Source of the DNA: Pollenia angustigena
Lineage: Eukaryota; Arthropoda; Insecta; Diptera; Polleniidae
NCBI GenBank assembly: GCA_930367215.1
Contig: OV884056.1
Coordinates: forward strand, 319,454,709-319,518,708
Direction of reading: 5' to 3'
Length of the DNA stretch: 64,000 nucleotides
Shown: one piece after another, positions 21,496 to 32,203 of the stretch
How positions within the stretch are numbered: the first letter of the stretch is position 1
How the letters are laid out: each line of letters starts with the position of its first letter
Program-made: the position numbers and the translations under genes
The notes under the pieces: generated by a model
Told to the model about the DNA's origin: nothing
Databases searched by the model: none
The model's input: the letters and a program-made list of their open reading frames with translations, nothing else

Positions 21496-22560
21496 ACAAT
21501 TTTTACGTGTGTGAAGATAAATATGAAAAGTTAAATTCGTTTTTAAAAAATATCGCATGCGATAAAATATATTTAAAAAAAATATCGCATGCGTATTATA
21601 AAGAAAATACGACTATTTATACGAAATTTTACAGTTTTTATGAAAAATTAATAATTTTTATTTAATATTTAAAACTAATTAGATATTAAGTTAGTCTTTT
21701 TATATTAAAATTTATGATTTTTGAAAAAATACGATTTAGAGTGAAATTCACATGAAAGTGCTGTGTGAGGGATATGGCCACTGTATCCAAACCCTTCGAT
21801 CTCAGGGAATCAAACCTAATGGAAAATGAAGACTATGGACAGGGCTACAATACCCTATAAGCACTTTATCCCAATTGTATTTGGGAAAATTTTAAAACAT
21901 TTTTGAAAATTTGACTTAGAGTGAAATTCTCTTGAAAGTGCTGTGTGAGGGATATGGCCACTGTGTCCAAACCCTTCGATCTCAGGGAATCAAACCTAAT
22001 GGAAATGAAGACTATGAACAGGGCTACAATAACCTATAAGCACTTTATCCAAATTGTATTTGTGAAAATTTTAAAACATTTTTGAAAATTTGACTTAGAG
22101 TGAAATTCTCTTGAAAGTGCTGTGTGAGGGATATGGCCACTATGTCCAAACTCTTCGATCTCAGGGATCACAAATACAATTTGGAAAAAGTGCTTATAGG
22201 TTATTGTAGCCCTGTCCATAGTCTTAATTTTCCATTAGGTTTGATTCCCTGAGATCGAAGGGTTTGGACACAGTGGCCATATCCCTCACACAGCACTTTC
22301 ATGAGAATTTCACTCTAAGTCGTATTTTTTCAAAAATCATTAATTTTAATATAAAAAAAAACAACTTTATATCTAATTAGTTTTAAATATTAAATAAAAA
22401 ATTATTAATTTTTCATAAAAACTGTAAAATTTCGTATAAATAGTCTTATTTTCTTTATAATACGCATGCGATATTTTTTTAAAACATATTTTATCGCATG
22501 CGATATTTTTTAAAAACATTTTTAACTTTTCATATTTATCTTCACACACGTACAATTTTT
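21496..22560. mobile_element. Foldback-like element, 385-bp TIRs, perfect 9-bp TSD
   Basis: Body 21505-22551 (1,047 bp), flanked by ACAATTTTT on both sides (21496-21504, 22552-22560). The left arm 21505-21889 and right arm 22167-22551 are inverted copies with only scattered differences; both start ACGTGTGTGAAGATAAATAT. Each arm carries the palindrome TATCGCATGCGATA and a second near-copy of it, plausible binding sites for a transposase. The core is a tandem array (see 21733-22165). Long TIRs, internal tandem repeats and a 9-bp TSD are features of FB/MULE-type elements. No transposase gene is present, so mobilisation must have been in trans. Confidence 0.85.
21733..22165 (+). repeat. 180-bp tandem repeat inside the Foldback-like element
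   Basis: Units start at GAYTTAGAGTGAAATTC at 21733, 21913 and 22092 (periods 180 and 179). The third is cut off at the junction with the right arm near 22165. A fourth unit lies inverted as part of the right arm (22167-22332). Shared core words are GTGCTGTGTGAGGGATATGG and CCCTTCGATCTCAGGGAATC. Confidence 0.85.
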
Positions 22561-22595
22561 TTATTTGTTTCAATTCAGGTACTTTTATTCGCCCT

Positions 22596-23072
22596 TAAAG
22601 GTGGAAGTACATAACACGCGTTACTTCGTCGACGAGTATCGTGCGTTTAAAAACTTTAGCGCGTAAAAAATTGCAAGTTACACAACACGCGTTACAAAAG
22701 CCATTCCTGTCACCTGTAATTTTATTTGTTAACTTATTTGTGCATTAAAAACGGGTTCGAAAGTATATCAAGATTTTGTTATTTTATTGAATTTATTCTT
22801 TTTATATTAATATTGTATGTTTTTTAAGCTCTTTAATAAATTTTTCTTTCATGATTCACAAATTTGTTAAATTGTTCTTTTTAATGTCAGCTGATTACTT
22901 GTCAAAAATACACAACGCGTTAAAAAGTTCAAAGTTTACCAACTTTCTGGCGCAAACGCGTCAAAATATTTTGCATGTAGCTTGTTCTATGAAAATACAC
23001 TAGTTTAACTTTTTTTGACAGAAGACGACAGAGCGCGCGCGCACTAACGCGTGTTATGTACTTCCACCTTAA
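22596..23072. mobile_element. PIF/Harbinger-like MITE with 25-bp perfect TIRs, TAA duplication
   Basis: Body 22599-23069 (471 bp). Ends AGGTGGAAGTACATAACACG continue with CGTTA, and the right arm is the exact reverse complement over 25 bp. TAA lies on each side. Inside, ACACAACACGCGTTA and variants of ACGCGT recur as subterminal motifs in both halves, and a (GC)-rich GACAGAGCGCGCGCGC stretch sits by the right end. The TAA target fits PIF/Harbinger. Non-coding. Confidence 0.85.
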
Positions 23073-23929
23073 CTGTATAACTGGGCCTGGCCAGGAATTT
23101 TTGACTTTTTTCCAGTTTTTTTATATTATTATTAAGTATATTAGAACGAAACTTTATGTATTCCTCAATTCCGCAATTGGTCAAATGAAAATTTTGTGCA
23201 TATTGTATCCAACCTGGGCCTGGTCAGGCCCTTCCCTATAATATATATACTGCAGTAAATAAAATCAAAATGAAACTTTTCAAAAAGCATACACAAGACA
23301 TAAGAATTCTTCCTTTTCTGTTTTTTCGAAACATTATTTTATTTCCCAACAAAATGTTCCTGCTATAACCATAAAACTCCATACATATAAAAGTAGTCCC
23401 AGCCTTGCGCAGGGGTTCGTTAGTGTGAGTTTTTTCTATAGCAACAAGAAACTCTATAATTACACAAATAAGGTGTGTTCTTAAGAGTTATAAAGATAAC
23501 ATTTGTTCTTCTTAGTACTTATTTTGAATTTTAAGAATTTTGAAATACCTTGTCATTGTTGAAGGCTGTTATGTATAAAGTTTTTGTATATGAAGTACGA
23601 GTATGATGTTTAATTTGCAGTTTCTTCAAGCATAAATACATTGTTAAAATAAAAGCTAAAACCGAGGTTTTTTTTTGCCGGTTTTCGGTTTCGGTTTTTA
23701 GGCATTTAAAACCGCGGTTTCGGTTTCGGTTAAAACCGAACAGCAATCCCTAATATAAATGGATCATTATTGTCGAAATGACGGAATGACAAACTTCGGT
23801 GGTTATAAAAATAGCCCAAAATTGGACGACCATAATGCACTTTGTCGTGAACAGTCGAGGTACCCATATGAACGAAATCATGTATAAATGTTAATGTCAT
23901 CCTTTGAATAAAAGCATATTTTCAATAAA

Positions 23930-24560
23930 AAATTGTTTTTTTTTTGTGTTATTTTTAACATTTTCAAATGCCATATAGAGGCAAAATTAACTCAAATGAA
24001 ACTAAAAGCCATTCAAATTCATTGGCTTATTGGAAGAAATTCTGTACTTAGTCTCGATTGCAAGCTTCTACTTTACAACTCTATCTTAAAGCCTATCTGG
24101 TGCTACGGTATTCAACTATGGGGCCTCGGCCTCTAATATCGACAAAATTCAAAGGCGCCAAAATAAACTTCTTCGAATAATCACAGCCGCTCCCTGGTAT
24201 GTTAAAAACTCAAACATTCATAAGGATCTCAATGTGCCATTAGTGAAATCTATGATTACAAAATATGCAATAAAATATTTAAAAAGGCTTGAACAACACC
24301 CAAATCCACTAGCTCGAAATATTTTAAATCATGGCGGCCACACTCGCTTAAGAAGAAGAGACACTGCAGCACTTACCCAATTAGATGAGCGATAAACACC
24401 TATAAAAGTGAACATAACCCGTGATGAAGAAAATTTTGTCTGGCACTGGCAGGAGATAAAATAACGTATTAGGTTAAGATTTGATTAATTATTGTTAGTT
24501 CATATTTAATATATGAAGATTCAATAAAAAAATAATGAAAAAAAAAAAAAAAAAAAAATT
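23930..24560 (+). pseudogene. 5'-truncated jockey-type LINE: reverse transcriptase C-terminus, 3' UTR and poly(A)
   Basis: From about 23958 the translation reads KLTQMKLKAIQIHWLIGR, LLLYNSILKPIWCYGIQLWG. A one-base frameshift at about 24125 follows, and then ASASNIDKIQRRQNKLLRII, APWYVKNSNIHKDLNVP to a stop at 24393-24395. This is the C-terminal part of non-LTR reverse transcriptases of the jockey group (YGIQLWG and APWYV..N..IH.DL are typical). A 3' UTR of about 145 bp with AATAAA at 24521 ends in an A run at 24536-24559. 5' truncation, a frameshift and a poly(A) tail mark an ordinary dead insertion. Confidence 0.85.
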
Positions 24561-24807
24561 CAATCGGACTTTAAAAACACCTTTTATTCTTTCAAATGAG
24601 ATGAATTTAAAACTTAAATAACCTGTCGCTTGTGTTAATTCGAATAATTCTGCAAGTTCCTAATAAGTTTGAGAAGATTTTTTGTCAAGAAATGCTATTA
24701 ACAAACTTTCGTGGCTACCTGGGACATCATATTCCTAATTTTTTAAGTGTCTTAATTTTCAAAATTCTGCATGCGTTACCCCAAAATACGTGCTGTTTTT
24801 GTTTCTA

Positions 24808-25211
24808 CCCAGCGGGAAAATAAGGAATTGTTTACATAAATAATTAAAAAAAAATAATGTTTTATTTTCGAAAGAATAATAAGGCACTAACTGAGATCGA
24901 GAATGTAATTTTATCAGACAAAATAATTATGAATTGATTGCCACGTATATTGCTACATTTGCAGAACAAGGAATGAATTGTTTCTGTTCGTGTTTTTCTA
25001 TTACATATTTTCTTAATAAAAATCGTTATTTCTTTCTGTTTTTATGTCTTCTACTAATTTTTAATATCAAGGATTCGCAAGATACATTAAAATACTTTAT
25101 TACAATCCTAAAACATGTTCTATGTTAAGAATGATGAATTCTGGAATCAAATATTATAAAAAAAAATATAATATTTTCTCGATTCCTATTGATTTACATT
25201 TTCCCGCTGGG
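24808..25211. mobile_element. Small TIR element with CCCAGCGGGAAAAT ends
   Basis: CCCAGCGGGAAAAT at 24808-24821 and its exact reverse complement at 25198-25211 delimit 404 bp of AT-rich non-coding sequence. The CCCAGC start recalls the elements at 45055 and 55671, but the interiors differ. The TSD is not evident. Confidence 0.6.
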
Positions 25212-25521
25212 CAACTAATATTACAAAAATATCAATTTGTTTGCGAGGCATTCGAAAGTTACGATAATAGAATAGAACATGACCTTGTCAAACGAGTTAG
25301 TTGGTCGTCTGGACGACAGCTTCATTGATCAAGGGGTTGGTTTTTTAATATAATGAATGACATTAAGCGCGAGGTTCTAAACTTACGCAGTTAGGGTAGT
25401 CTCATGAATCCCCAGCTTTGTATTCAGGGCATTGTTGCCTGCCTATGATGAACGGAGGACATGCTCTGTACTTAGATTCAATAGGTGGTAGATAAAAAAC
25501 AGTGATCTCAGTGATAACTGG

Positions 25522-26345
25522 GCACTGGCCAGCGCTGCCGTTAGAAATTTTCTAAATGTGTCACAAAGAAGCGATTTTCCAAAAAGGGGCCACAAAGGGT
25601 TCAAAGAAAAGAGATTCAGATTTTGTTCATACGTGTTTTCATTTATCTTTATTCTTATAACTTAAATTTATTGACAAAAGCCTCTGCTTTTGAAATTATG
25701 CTCGGAATTCGAAAATAATTTAAAGATAATATCGAGCCCTAACCACGAAAATAACGTAAGCGACATCATTTCCAAATTTTGTTTTTTTTTTTAATAAATG
25801 ACTTTATTGGCAACACTTGCATCTTCTCCTAAAATATCATGGCCACACAGGGTACCGTAACGATTTTATAGCAAAAACAATTTTATCGTAAGCAACAAAT
25901 TTGATACAAAACTTATATGAAATAAAATAAAAGAACTCTCTCCTGTAAAATTTGATTTTTGGCGCTTACGTTTTTTTTAGGCTTTGATTTTATATTACAC
26001 TGGCTGTGAAAATCTTTTAAACATACATTCTCGTCTCGTCTTTATTTATTATTGATACAATTTCGTAACATAATTTAAAAAAGGTCCAAAAGTGTGGCAA
26101 TAGGAACTTAAAAAAGGGCATTAAAAGTGTCAACGCCTCAGAAAAGGGTAACAGGGTACAGCAGTGTTGCCAAAAACAAAAAAAAAAAAAAAAAAAAAAT
26201 ATGTGTGCTATTTATAAAAAGGTAAAAAAAAGTGGCACAAAATTATAAGAAGGGCTTATTCGAAAAAGTGTTATAAACGGTGTCAAGAATGCCGAAAAGG
26301 ATTTAAATGATACTTAAGTATCACAGCGGTAACGCTGGCACTGGC
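25522..26345. mobile_element. hAT-like element with perfect 8-bp TSD GCACTGGC
   Basis: Body 25530-26337 (808 bp). Ends CAGCGCTGCCGTTAG and (reverse complement) CAGCGTTACCGCTGTG are imperfect TIRs, and GCACTGGC lies directly on both sides. An 8-bp TSD and a CAG start fit hAT. Inside are a nested TA-flanked MITE (25730-25980) and an A run at 26178-26199. No transposase is seen. Confidence 0.75.
25730..25980 (+). mobile_element. TA-flanked MITE, TCGAGCCCTAACCGCG family (copy 2, right end lost)
   Basis: Starts TATCGAGCCCTAACCACG and is collinear with 4045-4307 through GGCGCTTACG. The homology then breaks into a T run at 25971, so the right TIR is lost or replaced. Confidence 0.75.
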
Positions 26346-29300
26346 CTGTAGGGACTCATACGATTGAAAATGGGTCTGGAATTCAATGATTACTGCTGAA
26401 GTTGTCATGACGAGGAGGGGGACTGTGTTTAATTTTCTGCGACAATGTCGTGGAATTCAGGACACTTGGGAAACCTATAAATCAAAACACACAAGATTGC
26501 GCATTCAGCCGTACAAAAACAAATTCTACTGCGCATCTACGTCATCATAGACTAAATATGAGTGTTTGTTTTATAAAATGTAAGACACATTCAAATGCAC
26601 ATACAGCAAGTCTATTTCTTCGTTACACACAAAAATAACGGACCTGCGCAATGCGCAATCTTGTTTCTTTGATCTATGAAGAACCCAGTGTTTGTCTGTT
26701 TGTATGATCTGTCTATGATCGAACTAAGGTTGCTTTTTTCTTCATTACGAAAACGAATTGGTTAAATTTTGCAGTGACGCGTATTGAGTTACTTTTCTGT
26801 AGAATGGGCATTTGGGCTGCGTTTCACACAGCAATCACTGAAGGACCCAAGCGAATACCCAAGGAGCCTACACTAGCTCTTCTGTTGTTTTACACATACA
26901 ATCCTAAATACCGTACTAAATGCATTTTGCCAACCACTTTGGTCTTAACAAATTTTTTAAAAGGGATAAGAAAGAGAGAGCATATTTCCCAAAATCTTTC
27001 AAAAACATTTTAAGACTCTTTGTAAAATTCAACGCTTTTAGGATCATAAGGCATTTGAAATATCAAAAATTATTTTTTATTCTTTTTTTTATTAATCGCT
27101 TATTAAACTCTTAAATGCTCTATTATTTGCTTTCTATAACTTTCTCTAAATCTAACTAATTTCACAAAACTGTATTGAAAACTCATTTTCAAATGATTCA
27201 CATGATTCACCTCCTTTTCAATATTACGATACATAATAAATTTTACAATCCAATTTACATATTAAAATTATCAATTTGAAAGAAAAAGGATCTCAAATTA
27301 GAAAAATTAAAAACTGAAAATATTTTCAAATCAATAGCAAAGTGTTAATAAAATTATTTGCATAACAAAACAAAAAAAAAGGGTAAAAGGAAATAAATCA
27401 TCAATGCAAAATAGAAAAAGACATTTTTTGACAAAGTATTTTTCAAATCTCAAATAAAATATAGGACACGTGCTTTAAAGGATCGAAATAGAAATGGAAA
27501 CAAGAGAAGTACAAAAGAATATAATAGAAATGAAAAATAAAAAGAAACCAAATTTATGCTAAACACTTCCGAGCGGAAGATCTCCTACAGTGCCAATGCA
27601 GACATGATGACACGTACTATAAAATCACATCAAATGATAAAAAAATGTACGTTGTTCAACCAGTGATGTAAATTGTATGATTTTGTTCTTTGTGTAAAAA
27701 AGGATGTTGGTGTATGTATATTCTTTTACAATAGGAATGTAAAATAATTATTTGTTTTAGATTTGGCGCTCTTTTTTTAACAATTCAGGTCAATGCAGGC
27801 ATGGTTAATTCAGTACAATTGTACTTTTTTAACAAGTAATGCTTAACATAAAAAAGGAATTTAAGGAAATACGCTAAAACTTATTTAAGATATTAATATT
27901 GACATATATACCTTTTAAACGTTTCAATTGAAAAGTAAAGGCATGAGGATGAAGGTCATTTAACAGTATACTATGACTAAGGATTAAGTCTATCTGGGGG
28001 TGGGCAAAGGCGATTAACAGGCAAGATTTACGGGATTTGGCAATAGTGCAACGACACCTGCCAAAAGTTAAAGTAGAAAACCACTATGAATGTTATCAAA
28101 GCCTGCTGGGACTACCCTAATAAAGCGGTGAAAATAGATCTTCGCTTTAAATGAGAACTATTTACCAGGAATGAAAGATATAACCATCGGATCATCTGTC
28201 CAGCCGGAAGGCCATTCTTCAAAAAGTTATATTTTCGTACGCAATACCATTTTAAAACCTAAATTTTCCATCCCTGGTTCAATGTACGTATTTGTTATTA
28301 AGGCGTTTAATGTATTTGCGTACAAATATCTTTAAGTATTTTTCTTTGTGAGTTCATAAACTCATTCAATAATTTAATAGACTCCTAGTTCAAATCCAAC
28401 CGCGAAAAATATTGGATTTTTATTAATGAAAAATACAGGCTGTTAATTATTTTGCTTATTTTCGTGCACCTGACTAAAGCCATCAATTTAGTGTAACAGA
28501 AGGTTCTATATTTGAACTTGCTTGTCTAAGAAAACACGTCATACTTTTCAACTGTCGTAGATCTAACTGTAAGCGAGTAAAAGAGCGAGCTAAGTACTCG
28601 CTCGCTAACAGCAGTAGTATTAAAAAAAAAAAATAACGTGGTGTTTATACCGTTGCAACCCTCTACTAACTGATCACTCAAGCATTTCATCGGGTCACCA
28701 GGAAATACACTAAATTTTTATTGTATTTTTGTTTTGTAATTTTAAAGAAAAACCACCAACTGTTTGTTGTGTTTTCAGCACGAGTCAAGTTTAAAATTGA
28801 AATTTTTTATTTGGAAAATTTTAAAATAAAAATTAAGACACCTTCTTTTATTCTCCTTCTATTTAAGAATATATTTATATAAAAAAAAAAAAACTTCTGT
28901 TTTTGTTTTATATTCAAATTTGAATATTTTTTTATTTTTGTTCGAAAGGACCCGTTCGTAAACAAACACCATAATTAATTTGGTACATTTGAATAAAATG
29001 TGTATGTCAGGTGGTCACATACAATTATTAAAATGTGACGAAAATAATAACTTTAAAAAATAAAAGTTAACACTGCCCATTATAATATTCCTTTTCGCCG
29101 CCTGGATAACAATTATGCGCGTTGTGTTGCATAAATTCCGGGTGAAATATCCATTTGGCTTCTAAGCCAAAAGTGAATTAGAAAAGTAAAAAGCTTGCAA
29201 AACGAAATGTTATGCGTTTCCAAACTTAATTCCTACCCTTTTAGATTTTTTAACCCTTCATTCATTAGACTTGAAAAAGTTTTTCTTAGGTTGTTATTAC

Positions 29301-29639
29301 TCTTATAATATTTAATCTAAGGCGGCAGACGAAGAAAGTGCAAGATTAAAGCATATATATTATTAGACATTATAAGGTAAATCGCCTTAAAGAAGAATGT
29401 TTAACGACTGGATGAATATCCAGTACTTATAAAGATGACGAATAAATTGTGCCATTTCTCTTATTTGAGGTTGTCTCTTGGACAACATGATCGTTGAAGG
29501 CATAACTTTCATTTCCATGGCCCCCTGATGAAATTTTACTAAACGTGATTCGTACAACTTTGATATTTATTTACATGATCACCTGCACGATGGACTAATC
29601 TCATGGTGGATCTCAACAACGTGATGATGATAATGTGAG
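26346..29639. other. Long unassigned stretch, no gene seen
   Basis: About 3.3 kb with no repeat family recognised. Noticed only: a 13-bp inverted pair AAGATTGCGCATT / AATGCGCAATCTT (26491 and 26648), a small hairpin GAGCGAGCTAAGTACTCGCTC at 28585-28605, and A runs. Open frames at 26450-26638, 26774-27013 and 26920-27114 show no motif. Confidence 0.35.
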
Positions 29640-30330
29640 AATCAGGTTGCAATTTGAGAGTACAATCGCAAAATCACACTCTCCCCCTTGTTTAGGAGCT
29701 GAAGCTTTCGAACCTTCACTGTTAATCTGATTCAAAGCAGTTTCCGTACTGATAGTTACACAACCTTAGGATGATTTTAACATCGCAACGGGTGTCCACT
29801 CCACATGAGCTCCCCTACGAATAATGACATCCGTTATTTACCCGCGATTTAGGTATAGCCACAGCTACCTCGTGCTCTTCGAAAGTACTTCTTCAAAGAA
29901 GGACAAGAGAATCTTCCGCGTCCTCGGGATTTAGGAAGCATTTCTTGGATAGTATACTAACGGCGACCTCACCCATAGTCAGACCGGTTGCTAAGGGGGC
30001 AGGGGACTAATGATTCCCGAGGCACCATCAGGTTGTTACTGAGGTAAACTTCGGTGTCCTTGGAATTTATAGATCCCAAAGAGCCCTGCCATTTCGGCTG
30101 TCATGTCACATCTTAGTTATGCATACACCTTATAAAGATAAGACAATGTGCAAGAGTCGGATTTCCAAATTCGACTTGCACGGCTATTGAATCGATCGGA
30201 GTTGCAGCTGTAAGGATAAATAGAATTTCCCCCCCCGCAGTAATTTACTAGAGTTGACATGTGTGGGATAGCTGATTCTTAACCTAGTGTCCTACTAAAT
30301 ATTCTTTTTCTACAAAATGGATCAAGTTCT
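29640..30330. other. GC-richer block without open frames, unidentified
   Basis: This block is clearly less AT-rich than either side and has a coding-like vocabulary (for example CCTCGTGCTCTTCGAAAGTA, CTTCCGCGTCCTCGGGATTT). Every frame on both strands is broken by stops and I recognise no domain. A decayed retroelement coding region or an old processed gene is possible, but nothing proves it. Confidence 0.3.
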
Positions 30331-30893
30331 TTGCTTACTAACGAGTCAAAACTGACCACAACAAACATTGCTTTTTATACAAGTTTCTTTAAATCATATT
30401 GCGATGAAGAAAGTGGCTTATCCCTGACCTAAGAACTTCTCTTCTAATCTGGAAAATATTATGAACACTTTTATGTCACACACTGTAAATGTAATCAATA
30501 CGTGGGATGTTGTTGAACATCATTATGATTAAATTGCTTATAAAATTGTAATTCGAAACTTTATTTTCAAAATATGAATTTCCTTTATTTGCGTTTTAAA
30601 ACAACTTAAGCCAAAAAGAGATACAAAACTTAAACCAAGTGTTGTATAAAAATCCTTTAATCACAAGGGACCACCATTGAATTCAAATAATCGACAGACA
30701 TACAAAATAACTGATTTTAAAGATGGAACATATTAAAACCGCAACAGTGTGTTGATATCTTTCCTGTCCTGTGTAACAACCAAACAAAAAAAACAAAAGC
30801 AATGGGCAAAAATTAAGCACACTTTTCTAACTACATAATACGAAATATAAAAATTTAAGTACCAACAAACCTTCTTAAAATTGTTTTCGCAAT
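30331..30893. other. AT-rich unassigned stretch
   Basis: No repeat, gene or RNA recognised. Confidence 0.4.
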
Positions 30894-31086
30894 TATCAGG
30901 GGTGTTCTGGAAATCGAAAACGCAAGAATTTTAAACGTCGTTTTTTAATAAGATTTCAGTAATAAAAAAATTTTATGACAATTATTATTCAAATATTTCT
31001 CTATTAAACAGAATTTTATCATAAAAAAGTGTATTAAGAACAACTTCCAAATTCTTGCGTTTTTGATTGCCAGAACACCCCTGTAT
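30894..31086. mobile_element. MITE with CAGGGGTGTTCTGG ends, TAT duplication
   Basis: Body 30897-31083 (187 bp). The left end CAGGGGTGTTCTGGAAATCG and the right end (reverse complement) CAGGGGTGTTCTGGCAATCA are followed by the shared AACGCAAGAATTT. TAT lies on both sides. The ends look hAT-like, but the matching flank is only 3 bp, so the superfamily is uncertain. Confidence 0.75.
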
Positions 31087-32203
31087 TAAGTACATTAATT
31101 AATGTTGGATGCAAATGATGTGCTATTCACACGCTCTTAACTGTTGTATTTTACATGTGCTGATGTATCATTAAATATGGCAGTGATAATGTCACGTAAT
31201 ATCAACCGCTCCTTAAAAGAACTCACTTCAATTCAACAACTTCAATCCATGTAAATTTTTTTCCTTTAAGAAATTAACCAGCAAAATTATTCAAGCTTAT
31301 TTCCCTTATTTTGCTTTATGGGATTTTTTTTTAGTTTTTTCCCCCTTAAAAAAAAACATACGCAAAACGTAACGTAAAGTATGAATACAATTATTGTTTT
31401 AGTTTCTGTTTTATTTACTTGAAAGTTTTAAGGAAAGTGTGGGTCTATTGTTTCCTTTATTTTCTTTCTTTCAACGATTTTTTGTTATTTTTAGTTGGTG
31501 AATGAGACTCATAAAATTATGAATGTCCATCAAGAATTTGGGACTCATTTGTCGAAGTTTTTGTTGTTGTAAATGTTGAAGATATATATGCAAAATATCA
31601 CGTACGATAGTGATTTGAGATTTATAACTGCGAACTGGAAAATGTGTGCATGTAAAATAAATATTTTAAGACATAAAAAAACTATCAGATTTAAAGAAGT
31701 TTTAGTTCTTTCATAGTTACACGGAGTACAATTTTGAAGAAAGTTACTTGATGTATCACACAATCTTAGAAATCTTGATTTTTTAATTAATTTACAATAA
31801 AACTTCTAATGGTGATTGACAAAAAAAAAATTATATTGGAAGTTTTAAGCTTGATTCATTATAATTTGTAATTGATTTTAAACTAAAGTCAATGTTCCGA
31901 ATCTTAAAAACTCTCCACCTAAAGTTCGAATAGTTCAGGAGTGTGGGCTTTTAATGGTATCTATATGGTATGTTTATATGGTATTTATAAAATTTGACCT
32001 CACAGTGTTAAAATTCGTTGCCTAGTTAAAATAAAACATCCTGATTTGTTTCAGAAAAATTATAAGGCGTATTTTGGAATTTTAGATCGTTCATAACATA
32101 ATTTGGAAGAGTGATATCTAGTATAGAACAAATATGAACAAAGTTCAAAACAGTAACGCAAATTTTTTTTTGGAATTTCATACTTCTGAAAGTTAGGCCT
32201 TGA
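31087..32203. other. AT-rich unassigned stretch
   Basis: No credible gene. A 72-codon minus-strand frame at 31545-31763 has no recognisable feature. Confidence 0.4.

Larger units (their letters stand above)
21343..23760 (-). mobile_element. hAT-type MITE (copy 2) with perfect 8-bp TSD and two nested insertions
   Basis: Body 21351-23752. On the minus strand it starts TAGGGATTGCTG and ends GCAAACTCTA, as copy 1 at 2952-3810. The flanks are identical (ATATAAAT at 21343-21350 and 23753-23760). Its own sequence is only 21351-21504, 22552-22598 and 23070-23752. The rest is the Foldback-like element and a Harbinger-like MITE. Alignment with copy 1 across both junctions shows no lost sequence beyond ordinary divergence. 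Confidence 0.85.
17378..23812 (+). repeat. Family B repeat copy split by three insertions
   Basis: The ancestral copy is the sum of 17378-17619, 18103-18489, 21255-21350 and 23753-23812. The head AACAAGTAAGATTGTCATAT with the CATATTCAGCTATGCCGAAT hairpin is at the left. The middle has repeated GTGCCACGCCCACTT. GTAGTCGTGGTTTTT resumes at 21255, and the tail ACGGAATGACAAACTTCGGT is at 23780-23800. The order of these motifs is the same as in the uninterrupted copy at 9460-10650, which is what shows that the intervening pieces are insertions. Non-coding. Confidence 0.75.

Noticed and set aside
22596..23072. CRISPR-like or bacterial repeat because of repeated ACACGCGTTA words
   Set aside because: The repeats are inverted and subterminal within a TAA-flanked MITE. 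There is no regular spacer structure, and the genome is eukaryotic.
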